Of a DNA stretch of 64,000 nt, positions 26,830 to 35,715 are shown in pieces; the stretch's first letter is position 1, and each line of letters begins with the position of its first letter. The DNA lies in the NCBI RefSeq assembly GCF_016405885.1, contig NZ_JAEKGC010000010.1:1-64000 (forward strand), given 5' to 3'. Origin of the DNA: Arthrobacter sp. MSA 4-2 (lineage in GTDB: Bacteria > Actinomycetota > Actinomycetes > Actinomycetales > Micrococcaceae). A program made the translations under genes and the position numbers. The notes under the pieces were generated by a model that was not told where the DNA came from, made no database searches, and saw nothing but the letters and a program-made list of their open reading frames with translations.

Positions 26830-27495
26830 CTACGCCGCGGTTTTCTCGGTAAGGGCCTGCGCGAACTGCTCCTTATTGAGCGAAGCGCCGAAGACCGGCC
26901 CGCCGGGTTCGAGGATCCGACCGTCGTGGAGGCTGTCCAGCAGGACGGCGTCATAGCCGATGTTCTCCACCAAATCGGCGACCAGCTCCACCGCCTCCCG
27001 GTCGTCCCCTGCCACTCCGAGCGCCAGTCGATCCGCGGCGCCGGCCGGCCGGCGGTCCGCCTCGATCTCGTGGTACCCGGCGTGGTTGAAGGACTTGACC
27101 ACCCGGGACCCGCTGAGGTGCCGCTGGACGATTTCGCTGCTGCCGTAGCGAGGGTCCTCGAACAGCTGCTGCGTGCCGTCGATAGGCGCCCAGTAGTTCA
27201 TGAGGTCCACGACCACTTTGCCCGCCACCAGGGACGGGTCGAAGGTACTGAACTTGTGCAGCGGGATCGCCAGGATGACGATGTCGGCCTCGGCCGCCAC
27301 CTGCGCGGGCCAGTCGGCCTTCGCTCCCGGAACGAGGATCTGGGTGATGAGGGCGATCTTCGCCGGGTCACCGGACCCGGCGATGGAGACCGGATAGCCG
27401 GCCTTGATGGCAACCCGGCCGATGGCCGGGCCGACATGGCCTGCTCCGAGGATTCCGATCCGCGGCAGGGTGGTTGTTGAAGTAGGGCTGGTCAT
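26830..27495 (-). CDS. NADPH-dependent F420 reductase-like protein (copy 2)
   Basis: 221 residues with the N-terminal Rossmann motif GILGAGHVGPAIGRVAIKAG, VILAIPLHKF and VVKSFNHAGYHEIE. It is a longer paralogue of the protein at 369. It overlaps marR by 4 bp (ATGA) with AGGAGG before the start. Next to two luciferase-like oxidoreductases it may recycle their reduced cofactor. Confidence 0.82.
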   Translation of the reverse strand: MTSPTSTTTLPRIGILGAGHVGPAIGRVAIKAGYPVSIAGSGDPAKIALITQILVPGAKADWPAQVAAEADIVILAIPLHKFSTFDPSLVAGKVVVDLMNYWAPIDGTQQLFEDPRYGSSEIVQRHLSGSRVVKSFNHAGYHEIEADRRPAGAADRLALGVAGDDREAVELVADLVENIGYDAVLLDSLHDGRILEPGGPVFGASLNKEQFAQALTEKTAA

Positions 27496-28007
27496 CGTGG
27501 GTCCTCCTTGGAGGAATCGGACTGGAAGTGTCGCTGGAGTGAGTCGAGGATGTCGGCGAGGTTCTCAAGCTGTGCCGGGGTGAGCGCGTCGGCGAAGTGC
27601 TCCTTCACCGCCTGCAGCTGCGGCACGGAGGCCCGCCGGAATGCGTCGGCTCCGGCGTCGGTAAGCCGGACGAAGGCGCCCCGATTGTCCGTCAGGCATT
27701 CCTCGCGGCGCACCAGTTCCCGCTTCTCCATCCGGCCAATGTGGTGGGAGAGCCGGCTGCGTTCCCAATTGATCGCCCCCGCAAGCTCCGAGGACCGCAC
27801 CTGGCGGCCGTCGGCCTCGACCAGCGCCAGAAGAACTTCGTAGTCCTGGCCTGAGAGGTTTGAGGCGCTCAGGACGGTGGCCATGCGGCGCCGGAGTTCG
27901 GCCGTCGTATCGAGGAGCCTGCGCCAGATGGCGAGCTCGGTGCCCGTGGGGCTTCGACGGGCTGGATGGTGGCTCCGGTTTTCCTTCGCGGCGCTGTAAG
28001 CAGCCAT
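27492..28007 (-). CDS. MarR-family regulator of the LLM locus
   Basis: 171 residues with the MarR core: LSGQDYEVLLALVEADGRQV, the recognition region INWERSRLSHHIGRMEKREL and the wing RGAFVRLTDAG. ATG at 28007 is chosen because GGAGGG lies 6 nt before it; 28034 and 28106 lack such a site. Transcribed away from the LLM copy at 28171 over a region with palindromes at 28054 and 28130, so it very likely represses both directions and itself. It shares its operator form with the locus at 303. Confidence 0.88.
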   Translation of the reverse strand: MAAYSAAKENRSHHPARRSPTGTELAIWRRLLDTTAELRRRMATVLSASNLSGQDYEVLLALVEADGRQVRSSELAGAINWERSRLSHHIGRMEKRELVRREECLTDNRGAFVRLTDAGADAFRRASVPQLQAVKEHFADALTPAQLENLADILDSLQRHFQSDSSKEDPR

Positions 28008-28053
28008 GACGTTCCCTCCAGGTTTGGTTGACATATCCACAATACGCTGAGAT

Positions 28054-28147
28054 AGTTGATGTGTCAACTTCGCCCCGGGAGGCCGGCGCATTATTGACAC
28101 GTCCACTAATTCCGCCCTATCGTCGTTGTAGTTGATACATCAACTAC
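28054..28147. promoter_or_regulatory. Pair of MarR-type palindromes between divergent genes
   Basis: AGTTGATGTGTCAACT (28054-28069) and GTAGTTGATACATCAACTAC (28128-28147) are perfect palindromic sites sharing AGTTG-N6-CAACT, one in front of each divergent transcript. Two weaker relatives, starting near 28027 (GTTGACATATCCAC) and 28093 (ATTGACACGTCCAC), lie in the same region. Confidence 0.75.
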
Positions 28148-28170
28148 CGGCACAAAGCGTTGGAGATGAA

Positions 28171-29223
28171 ATGGCTAACATCCTCGAGCAGTATCCGATC
28201 GTGATCGGCGTCGACAGTTTTGGCGACGTGACCAGGGACAGGAACGGAGAGCTGCTCAGCCAGCCCCGCAGCATCCACGCGCTGGTGCGGGAAGGTGTTG
28301 TCGCCGAGGAATCAGGCCTCGATTTCTTCGGCCTTGGCGAGCACCACGTCGAGGAGATGCCGCTCTCCGCGCCCGATATCGTCCTGGCGGCCGTCGCCGG
28401 CCAGACCTCCCGCATCCGGCTCGGTTCAGCCGTCACGGTCCTGAGCTCGGATGATCCGGTCCGCGTCTTCCAGCGGTATGCGACCCTCGATGCCATCTCC
28501 CAGGGTCGGGCCGAGGTGATTCTCGGCCGCGGCTCCAGCAAGGAATCCTTCCCCCTGTTCGGCTTCGACCTCGAGGACTATGACCGCCTGTTCGAGGAGA
28601 AGCTTGAGCTGTTCTCCCGGCTCCGGTCCGAGAAGCCGGTCACCTGGTCCGGCACCACCCGCCCTGCCCTGGACAGCCTCGAGGTCTTCCCGCGGACCAC
28701 GGCCGGCGCCCTGCCCACCTGGATCGGAGTCGGCGGTAACCCGGCGTCGGTGGTGCGCGCGGCGCAGTACGGCTTCCCCCTGATGCTTGCCGTAATCGGC
28801 GGCAATCCGGCACGCTTTGCCAGGCTGAGCGAGCTGTACCGGCAGGCGACCGCCGAGGCGGGCTTCGGTGAGCTCCCGATCGGGCTGCACTCCACCGGCC
28901 ATGTCGCGGCCACCGACGAGCAGGCCATCGAGGAGTACTGGCCGACGTACGAAACCTTCCAGCTGGAGGCGCGCTACGAGCGCGGCTTCCCGCCGATCAC
29001 CCGGGAATTTTATGAGAAGGAGATCGCCGTCGGCTCGCTTTATGTGGGATCCCCCGACACGGTGGCGCGGCGGATTGTTCGGAGCATGAAGGCACTGGGA
29101 GTGAACCGGTTCGACCTCAAGTACGGGCTGGGGCCGATGCCGAACGACGTCCTGCTTGAGAACATCCGCCTCTTCGGCACCGAAGTGGCCCCACGGGTCC
29201 GGGACGCGCTGGGCCGTTCCTGA
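28171..29223 (+). CDS. LLM-class flavin-dependent oxidoreductase (copy 2)
   Basis: 350 residues, clearly paralogous to the protein at 25682 along its length (shared IRLGSAVTVLSSDDPVRVFQ; AEVILGRGSS; PTWIGVGG). ATG at 28171 follows GGAG by 5 nt. It stands alone on the plus strand, under a promoter overlapped by the palindrome at 28128. Two LLM enzymes with an F420-reductase-like partner under one MarR suggest an inducible redox detoxification or quinone/aldehyde reduction unit; this is inference. Confidence 0.88.
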   Translation: MANILEQYPIVIGVDSFGDVTRDRNGELLSQPRSIHALVREGVVAEESGLDFFGLGEHHVEEMPLSAPDIVLAAVAGQTSRIRLGSAVTVLSSDDPVRVFQRYATLDAISQGRAEVILGRGSSKESFPLFGFDLEDYDRLFEEKLELFSRLRSEKPVTWSGTTRPALDSLEVFPRTTAGALPTWIGVGGNPASVVRAAQYGFPLMLAVIGGNPARFARLSELYRQATAEAGFGELPIGLHSTGHVAATDEQAIEEYWPTYETFQLEARYERGFPPITREFYEKEIAVGSLYVGSPDTVARRIVRSMKALGVNRFDLKYGLGPMPNDVLLENIRLFGTEVAPRVRDALGRS

Positions 29224-29329
29224 GACCCGGCGTGCCGACTCCCATTGGGGGCAGATGCGTCATGGGCGGAGCCGGCGGAGGTCAGGCATCAGCAGCCAGG
29301 ATGATTTCGCCGGATCACATCGGACCGGG

Positions 29330-29485
29330 TCAGTCCGTTTCCGGGCCGGTGCAGAAAGCGCAGCCTGGAGCGCACTGCAGCGCATCCCGTGTGCCCTGCC
29401 CGCGCTGCGGGGCGGTTTCGCCCTGGCTGCGTATCGCAAGGGCCCGGGCCTCGGTGTGGCGGGTTGTGGGTTGGTGGCGGGTCAT
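29330..29485 (-). CDS. Possible 51-residue Cys-containing protein
   Basis: A short frame with an excellent ribosome site (GAGGAG, 4 nt before the ATG at 29485) begins 29 nt after the amidohydrolase stop and so could be its last co-transcribed gene. The protein is basic and ends in LQCAPGCAFCTGPETD, with a C-x3-C-x2-C cluster that could bind a metal. No family is recognised. It could be chance, since the size is small. Confidence 0.4.
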   Translation of the reverse strand: MTRHQPTTRHTEARALAIRSQGETAPQRGQGTRDALQCAPGCAFCTGPETD

Positions 29486-29514
29486 GGTGCTCCTCGTGTT
29501 GCTGGTACGGCGGA

Positions 29515-31128
29515 CTAGGGCCCGTCGGTGAACTGCACGACACCGCCGACGACGGTGCCAAGGACTCTGCTGGCGGCGAGCGCTTCGGGCGGTGTCGCCA
29601 GGGGATCGCATTCGAACGCGGTGAAGTCCGCGCGCTTGCCCACGGTGATGGATCCGGCGACCTCGGCAAGCCCTGCGGCACGGGCGGCATGGGTTGTGTA
29701 GCCTTCGAGCGCCTGGAGGGGCGTGAGGGCCTGGGCCGCCCCAACCGCCGCATCGAGGGGGCGGTCGTGCCGGCGCCGCAGTTGGGCGTCGGCCAGGATC
29801 GGGAGGGGGTCGAACGGCGCGATGGGCCAATCGGAGCCGAGGACGAGGGTCGCCCCAACCTCCCGGAGGTCCCGGCAGCGCCACGCCTGGTCCGCGCGGC
29901 CGTCACCCAGCCGGGTCGACCAGTTGTCGCTGTGGTCGGCCCGCGTGTAGTGGGTGCAGTGGGTGGGCTGCATGCTCGCCGCCACCCCCGCGGCGGCGAA
30001 ACGTCGGATCACCTCATCGGAGGCCGTTTCGATGTGCTCGATGCGGTGGATGACGGCAGGCGCCGAGGACGGAATCGACGCGATGGTGTCCAGCGCATGG
30101 GTGATTCCGGCGTCACCGATCGCATGGGTCGCCGTCCGGATGCCGCGGGACGCGAAATAGTGAACGGCTTTGGTGTAGTCGGCTGGATCCGGCCAGAACG
30201 GCGCGGCTGATTCTCCGTTGACGTCGGGATAGGAGAGCCATGCAGTGCCGTTGTCGATGGTGCCGTCGATGAAGAACTTGACCGCGTTGACGGACCACCG
30301 CCGGCCGCTGAGCTGCATGAGATCGGCGATCGCACCGAGATCGGCTTCTGTGCTTCCCGGCATGCACCACGGGGCGCAGTAGAGACGGACCGGCAGTTCA
30401 TCGTCCAGTTCGAGCGCCTCCAGAAGCTCAAGCGAGTCCTTATTCAGGTCCATGACATGCCCGGCCGTCAGCCCGGCCCGGGACAGGGCCCAAAGGAACT
30501 CCTTGAGCCGCGTCCTGCGCGTCTCGAAGTCGTCTTCGGGCATGGCCGAGGTGACAGCGCTGATCGCGTCCCACTCCAGAAGGAGACCGGTAGGGTTCCC
30601 TGCGTCATCACACACGATGCCCGGGGCCGTGTCGGCCGTCCGCGGGCCGTCGATTCCCGCTGCGGCCAGCGCCCTGCTGCTGGCCAGGGCCGAGTGGGCG
30701 TCGAAGATCCTCACCAGGCAGGGGCGGCCGCCAAGGACGTCGTCGATCACCTTCCGGTGCAGCGGCACCGATCCGAAAACCGTGGGGTCCAACCCCCAGG
30801 CGAACACCCACTCCCCCGGCCCTTGGGCGGCTGCCTCACGGTGCAGCGCTTCCCGCAGCTGCTGGATCGTCTGCACGCTGGACAGGTCACAGCCCCGGAC
30901 GGTGTCCAGCGCCATCACGGGATGGAGGTGTCCGTCCACGAGACCCGGGGTGAGGGTTCCGGCACCGAAATCGACGACGTCAGTGTCGGCGGCCCTCCAT
31001 CCGTCCGCGTCCTCCCGGCTGCCGACCGCCGTGATGATTCCGTCCCGGACGGCCACCGCCTCGACCGGCCGCATGCCGCCGTCCAGCGTGTGGACCGTCC
31101 GGGCCAGGACGATCAGGTCGGCCTTCAT
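29515..31128 (-). CDS. Amidohydrolase family 3 (YtcJ-like) metal-dependent hydrolase
   Basis: 537 residues. The metal-binding HxH is in GLVDGHLHP, later ligands in ATHAIGDAGI and MQPTHCTHY, and the C-terminal LGSDWPIAP closes the site. Family members hydrolyse amides or related bonds and few have known substrates. ATG at 31128 follows AAGGAG. It lies 31 nt after an APC permease gene in the minus-strand operon led by an amine oxidase, so an N-acyl or amide derivative of an amine is plausible. Confidence 0.85.
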   Translation of the reverse strand: MKADLIVLARTVHTLDGGMRPVEAVAVRDGIITAVGSREDADGWRAADTDVVDFGAGTLTPGLVDGHLHPVMALDTVRGCDLSSVQTIQQLREALHREAAAQGPGEWVFAWGLDPTVFGSVPLHRKVIDDVLGGRPCLVRIFDAHSALASSRALAAAGIDGPRTADTAPGIVCDDAGNPTGLLLEWDAISAVTSAMPEDDFETRRTRLKEFLWALSRAGLTAGHVMDLNKDSLELLEALELDDELPVRLYCAPWCMPGSTEADLGAIADLMQLSGRRWSVNAVKFFIDGTIDNGTAWLSYPDVNGESAAPFWPDPADYTKAVHYFASRGIRTATHAIGDAGITHALDTIASIPSSAPAVIHRIEHIETASDEVIRRFAAAGVAASMQPTHCTHYTRADHSDNWSTRLGDGRADQAWRCRDLREVGATLVLGSDWPIAPFDPLPILADAQLRRRHDRPLDAAVGAAQALTPLQALEGYTTHAARAAGLAEVAGSITVGKRADFTAFECDPLATPPEALAASRVLGTVVGGVVQFTDGP

Positions 31129-31159
31129 GGGATCCACTCCTTCATCGTGGACGGAGCGC

Positions 31160-32551
31160 TCAGGCACTGGTCGTGGCCGGGCTGACTGTTTTCTCGTCGA
31201 GGTCGACCTGAGGTGGCGGGCGCCGGAAACCGCGTGTCAGGACGACGAGATAGGCGACCCCGGCCACCAGCCAGATCGAACCCACGGCGAAGGCCGATGC
31301 CGAAAGGCTGAACCACAGCCACACCGTCAGGAGGAATCCGACGGCAGGGACCAGCCCGTACTTGAGCAGGTCGCGTCCGCTCCTCCGGCCGTGGTCGATG
31401 AGGAAGTGCTTGATGGCTCCAAGGTTCACCAGCGAGAAGGCAAACAGGGCGCCGAAGCTGATGACCGATGCCACCGTTCCAAGATCAAGGACAAGTGCGA
31501 GCAGGGAGACGGCCGACACGACGAGGATCGCCCCGACCGGAGAGCGGAAGCGCTCGCTGACCCGGCCGAAGACGGACCGGGGAATCACCCCGTCGCGCCC
31601 CATCGCGAACATGATGCGTGAAACGCTTGCTTGCGACGCCATGGCGGATCCGACGCATCCGGCGATGTAGGCGGCGAGGAAGAAGGCGGCCATGACATTG
31701 CCGCCAAGGCTGTTCATAATTTCAACGGCGGCCGCATCGGGGTCGGTGAACTCCTGCCAGTCCGGGAAGGCAAGGTGGGCCACCCAGGAGACCAGAATGA
31801 ACATCGCTCCGCCGATCAGCGTGGTCAGCAGGACGGCGCGCGGCACCGTGCGCCGCGGGTCCTTCGCTTCCTCGGACATTGTGGAAACCGCATCGAAGCC
31901 AAGGAAGGAAAGGCAGAGGATCGCCGAACCGCTCAGGATCAGGCCGAGCCGCAGGTCAGGGGAGAAGAACGGCGTGAGAAGCGACTGGCCCGTGGAGATG
32001 CTGCCGGCTGTCAGCACGATGAACACCGCAACGAAGACGATCTGCATGCCGACGAGGACCAGGTTCGCATTCCGCACGACCGAGATTCCAACGATATTAA
32101 GGACGGTGACCAAGGCGATTGCTGCCACGGTGAACACCCACATCGGTATTGAGGGGAACTGGGCGTTCAGGTACAGGCCGATCAGGAGGTAGTTGATGAG
32201 CGGGAGGAGGAGATAGTCGAGCATCAGCGTCCACCCGGTCACAAAACCCACATGACCCCCGAAAATGCGCTGGGTGAAGCTGTAGGCCGATCCGGCTGAA
32301 GGTATGACCCGGACGAGGAAGGAATAACTGAGTGCCGTGAACATCATTGCTGCGAGGGTGACGACGTACGCCGCCGGCAGGTGGCCCTCGGTGAGGGTCG
32401 TGACAAGACCGTAGGTCGTGAAGACCGTGAGCGGGACCATATAGGCCAGCCCGAAAATAACCAGCGCGGGGGTTCCCATCACCCGGCGCAGGGCCTGCTC
32501 CCGTTCCGGCGCCGCTGCGGCGCTGGATCCACGGGTATTCATTCCTTCCAC
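31160..32551 (-). CDS. APC-family permease (PuuP-like)
   Basis: 463 residues with about 12 membrane segments. The first is GLAYMVPLTVFTTYGLVTTL, then SYSFLVRVIPSAGSAYSFTQ, typical of polyamine/putrescine importers of the APC superfamily. GTG at 32551 is preferred, with GAGGAG 5 nt before it; ATG at 32542 lacks spacing. Position behind the amine oxidase supports putrescine or a similar diamine as substrate. Confidence 0.85.
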   Translation of the reverse strand: MEGMNTRGSSAAAAPEREQALRRVMGTPALVIFGLAYMVPLTVFTTYGLVTTLTEGHLPAAYVVTLAAMMFTALSYSFLVRVIPSAGSAYSFTQRIFGGHVGFVTGWTLMLDYLLLPLINYLLIGLYLNAQFPSIPMWVFTVAAIALVTVLNIVGISVVRNANLVLVGMQIVFVAVFIVLTAGSISTGQSLLTPFFSPDLRLGLILSGSAILCLSFLGFDAVSTMSEEAKDPRRTVPRAVLLTTLIGGAMFILVSWVAHLAFPDWQEFTDPDAAAVEIMNSLGGNVMAAFFLAAYIAGCVGSAMASQASVSRIMFAMGRDGVIPRSVFGRVSERFRSPVGAILVVSAVSLLALVLDLGTVASVISFGALFAFSLVNLGAIKHFLIDHGRRSGRDLLKYGLVPAVGFLLTVWLWFSLSASAFAVGSIWLVAGVAYLVVLTRGFRRPPPQVDLDEKTVSPATTSA

Positions 32552-32646
32552 AAGAACTCCTCGATCTACCTGTCAGTTGTGCGTTCGATGGGATGTCGAC
32601 GGCTATCCACCGGGGCTGATGGGCAGGGGGCGCCGCCGTGCGCTGT

Positions 32647-34041
32647 CTAGTGGATGGTTGCAGCGCTTTGGGCGGCAAGGGCCGCGATGATCTGGGTGGC
32701 GGTGAGCTGGCCCATGCGGATCGCTCCGTCGACGTGCTGGTACCCCTCCGCCGCAAGGTCCGAGCAGGACCAGTGGATGGGCCCGACCGGGGTGAGCTGG
32801 TGGCGCCCGTACCTGTGCAGGCCGCCGAGGTCATAGCTGGAGGCATAGGCACCGCGGGTCCATTCCTCCGACGCCCAGTCCGATTCGTAGTACACCTCGG
32901 GATGAAGCGCCTGGGGCCCGAGGAAGCCTGCGATCGATTCGAGGATCCGCTGCCGGCGTTCGGTGGGCTCGAGTTCGAACATGGCGTCGGCTTTCTCGTC
33001 CGACACGAAGCCGACGAGTGTTCCGCGGCTGTCGCCGTGATTGGTGTTGTCGTAGACCTCCTGCACGATGGATCCTGCGCTGAATCCGGTGCCCGACAGG
33101 CCGTTGTCGCGCCAGAAGGGAGTCGTGTAGACAGCGTGCACCTTGATGACGAGCCCGAGGGACTGATGCTGGTGCATCTGGTGCTGCCGGCGTGGGAGGG
33201 CCGGCACGTAGGAAATCCGCGAATACAGGTTCGGCGGCACCGCTACCACGGCGTAGCGGGCCCGCACGGTGGCGTTGTCCGCCTCGGCGGTCACCTCGGT
33301 TCGTCCGTCCGGATACGCCGACCAGCGCAGGGTGCGCACGGGATTGTTGAGGAGGACGGCCTCTCCGAGCTCGGCGGCCATCCGTTCGGAGACCGACTGC
33401 ATGCCGCCCACCACCCGCTTGTCGAGGATGAAGTCCTCGTCAACGAGGTGGGAGAAGGATCCGGCGGATGCCGCCATGAGGACCGCCTGAAGCGCGGAGA
33501 AGGCGTGGGCGGGCTTGGTGAGCATGCCTCCGGCAATGAACAGGCCGATGTTGTTGCAGGCCTCCTCGTCGTCCGACTGTTGGCGCAGCCAGTGATGGAA
33601 CGAGATGGTGTCGAGCTCACGGGCCTGCGGGTGCTCCCAGGGTGCTTTGACGTTCATCTGGCCGACGAGCGCGTCAAGGACGTCGATGAGACGCGCCATT
33701 TCGGCCTGCGTGCCGGCGGAAACCGGAAACATCTCGCCGGTATAGCGGACAGGCGTTCCGTCCGCCCCAATGTAGACCGATTCTCCCTCGCGGTAGCGGG
33801 AGTAGGTCTCCATATCAAGTTCCCCGAGCAGCCCCAGCAGTGCCGTCTGGTCGGGTGACACCCACTGGCCCCCAACTTCGAGCGTTGCGCCCTCGATGAC
33901 ATCCGTGTGGGTCCGCCCACCGACCCGGTCGCGGGCTTCCAGGACCGTCACGGTATGGCCGGCCCGGCGCAGCTGGCGCGCCGCTGTAAGCCCAGAGGGT
34001 CCGGCGCCGATAACGACGACGTCGCTTGTGATGGTCCGCAT
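32647..34041 (-). CDS. puo: Flavin monoamine oxidase, putrescine oxidase-like
   Basis: 464 residues. The FAD-binding [17 protein letters not shown] and [12 protein letters not shown] open the protein; the C-terminal [20 protein letters not shown] completes the flavin site. Length and motifs fit actinobacterial putrescine oxidases, which turn putrescine into 4-aminobutanal with release of ammonia and hydrogen peroxide. ATG at 34041 follows GGAGAA. It heads the operon oxidase-permease-amidohydrolase. Substrate is inferred from family and permease. Confidence 0.8.
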   Translation of the reverse strand: MRTITSDVVVIGAGPSGLTAARQLRRAGHTVTVLEARDRVGGRTHTDVIEGATLEVGGQWVSPDQTALLGLLGELDMETYSRYREGESVYIGADGTPVRYTGEMFPVSAGTQAEMARLIDVLDALVGQMNVKAPWEHPQARELDTISFHHWLRQQSDDEEACNNIGLFIAGGMLTKPAHAFSALQAVLMAASAGSFSHLVDEDFILDKRVVGGMQSVSERMAAELGEAVLLNNPVRTLRWSAYPDGRTEVTAEADNATVRARYAVVAVPPNLYSRISYVPALPRRQHQMHQHQSLGLVIKVHAVYTTPFWRDNGLSGTGFSAGSIVQEVYDNTNHGDSRGTLVGFVSDEKADAMFELEPTERRQRILESIAGFLGPQALHPEVYYESDWASEEWTRGAYASSYDLGGLHRYGRHQLTPVGPIHWSCSDLAAEGYQHVDGAIRMGQLTATQIIAALAAQSAATIH

Positions 34042-34075
34042 GGGATTCTCCAGAGTTGAAATGACTTGGATCACA

Positions 34076-34094
34076 AAATGAATGGCATTCATTT
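34076..34094. promoter_or_regulatory. 19-bp palindrome before the amine-oxidase operon
   Basis: AAATGAATGGCATTCATTT is a perfect palindrome with 9-bp arms, 35 bp before the oxidase start, in a local AT-rich stretch. The style (TGAATG/CATTCA arms) fits a TetR-family operator. No TetR gene lies in the window. Confidence 0.6.
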
Positions 34095-34298
34095 ATGAAA
34101 AACTGTAGAGGACTGCGGAGAGTTTGGGAAGCAGATGTTCCCCGGATGACGGACTCCAGGATGGGTCGAGGGTACTGCTCCGCCCGGTGACTCACGGTGG
34201 CCGGCATTGCACTGAGCCGTTCCTGCCTACCGGCCGTCTCCGCATCACCTAGGCTTGATGGAACAACGGAGCACGGGCACGACACCCAGGGGAAGATC

Positions 34299-34658
34299 AT
34301 GAAAATCGGCGTGAAACAATACGTTTCCGGCGCGGCACTGCTGCTTACGAGCACCCTCTTCGTCCCGCAGGGCGTCTCCGAATTTGCCACCTCCGCCGCC
34401 ACAGGCGACCCGGTTGCCCCCACGGCAGGGCTGAACCTTGCGGTCGGCATGGCGATGGTCCTTGCCGCGGCGGCCCTGCTGGCCTGGGGTTACTGGCTCA
34501 CCCACCGGCGTGGGGCCCCGCCGAGGGGTCCCGTGGAGGACCCCGATGAGCCACTCTTTCGTCCCGGCTACGGCCGCCGGGAGGAAACCCCCGACTGGCG
34601 TGAGCATCCGCTGCGGCCGCGCGAGGGCGACGGCGGAGCCGGCCCGACCGGACGTTAA
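34299..34658 (+). CDS. Small membrane protein with basic/acidic tail
   Basis: 119 residues with two hydrophobic segments, about 7-25 and 45-65, and a hydrophilic C-terminal tail rich in Arg, Asp and Pro (WREHPLRPREGD). ATG at 34299 follows GGGGAAG. A TAGGCT box at 34249-34254 is a plausible -10. No family recognised. It converges with, and overlaps by 4 bp, the HD-domain gene. Confidence 0.6.
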   Translation: MKIGVKQYVSGAALLLTSTLFVPQGVSEFATSAATGDPVAPTAGLNLAVGMAMVLAAAALLAWGYWLTHRRGAPPRGPVEDPDEPLFRPGYGRREETPDWREHPLRPREGDGGAGPTGR

Positions 34659-35560
34659 CCGGCCGCGGAAGCTCCCGACGACTCCAGCCGGACCAGTTCG
34701 GCCTGTAGATTCTCCCGGGCCCTCCCGTTCCAGAGTGCCGCGCCCTTGTCGGTGGAGAAGAGCGTATCGAGTGCCAGCAGCTGGCGGAGGATATCGGCCC
34801 GCCCGGCGGTGAACGCGTCGTCGGGGACGTGGGCGTACTCCCTGCGCACCGCCGCGGCGTAGGCGTCGTAGTCCCTGCCGCTGCCGCCGAGCACCGCAAG
34901 GTCAGCGTCGCAGATCAGGGCCCCCGCCCGGTCGTCGGCGGCCGGTGCATGGGTGCGGGTCAGCAGCACCAGCCGCTCCACCTCGGAGACTTCGGCGGCA
35001 GGCAGCACTCCGCGCAGCAGGTCCGCGGCGAGCGCGGCCGAGGCCTCCTCGTCCTGTCCGGCCTGCCCGGCGTACACGGCGTCGTGGAACCACGCCGCCA
35101 GCAGCACCGGCCGGCGCAGCCCGGCGTCGTCGGGCTCAAACAGGGTGTCCAGCGCCTCGAGCACCGCGAGCAGGTGGCGGAGGTCGTGGTAGGCGCGGTG
35201 CGGCTCATTCCACCGCTCCACCAGGCCCGCCCCCAAGTCCGCGGTTCCGGGCAGGAGGGCCTCCCACCGGCTGGCCAGCACCGACCGCAGGCGTTTGGCG
35301 CGGCGGCGGGCCGGTATCCGGAGTCCGCTGGCGACGAGGATCCGCGTCAGGTCCCCTCCGCTCACTTCCACCGCGCCCCGGCGCACGAGATCGGCGTAGC
35401 GGCGGGCCGGAACATCGTAGTGGTCCTCGTCGAAGGCCCGCTCCGGCACTCCGGCGTCCGCCGCGAAGGCGTGAAGTTCTGCCAGCGAGTCATTGGAGAT
35501 GAGGTGGGAGAACTCGGTGCCGTGGGCCGGCCACCGGGGCGGGTCGATAAAGATGGCCAT
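34655..35560 (-). CDS. DUF4031 / HD-hydrolase-like fusion protein
   Basis: 301 residues. The N-terminal 85 form a DUF4031 domain (MAIFIDPPRWPAHGTEFSHL). The rest is a predicted metal-dependent phosphohydrolase with HRAYHDLRHLLAVLE and WFHDAVY, the His and His-Asp of the HD signature, and a later ICDADLAVLG. HD enzymes cut phosphoester bonds of nucleotides and similar substrates; none can be named here. It is monocistronic on the minus strand. Confidence 0.75.
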   Translation of the reverse strand: MAIFIDPPRWPAHGTEFSHLISNDSLAELHAFAADAGVPERAFDEDHYDVPARRYADLVRRGAVEVSGGDLTRILVASGLRIPARRRAKRLRSVLASRWEALLPGTADLGAGLVERWNEPHRAYHDLRHLLAVLEALDTLFEPDDAGLRRPVLLAAWFHDAVYAGQAGQDEEASAALAADLLRGVLPAAEVSEVERLVLLTRTHAPAADDRAGALICDADLAVLGGSGRDYDAYAAAVRREYAHVPDDAFTAGRADILRQLLALDTLFSTDKGAALWNGRARENLQAELVRLESSGASAAG

Positions 35561-35715
35561 GAGGGAAGTCTAGTGAGCGGTTCCGGCCCGGGATGCCGCC
35601 GCCGCAACGGGCGGGTACCGCGACGGGCCCGACGACCCTATACAGATCCGGTGGCGTGTGCCATTCTTCCAATGTTCCTGCGACATCCCGCTCACGCAGC
35701 CATTTGGGGGCAGCC

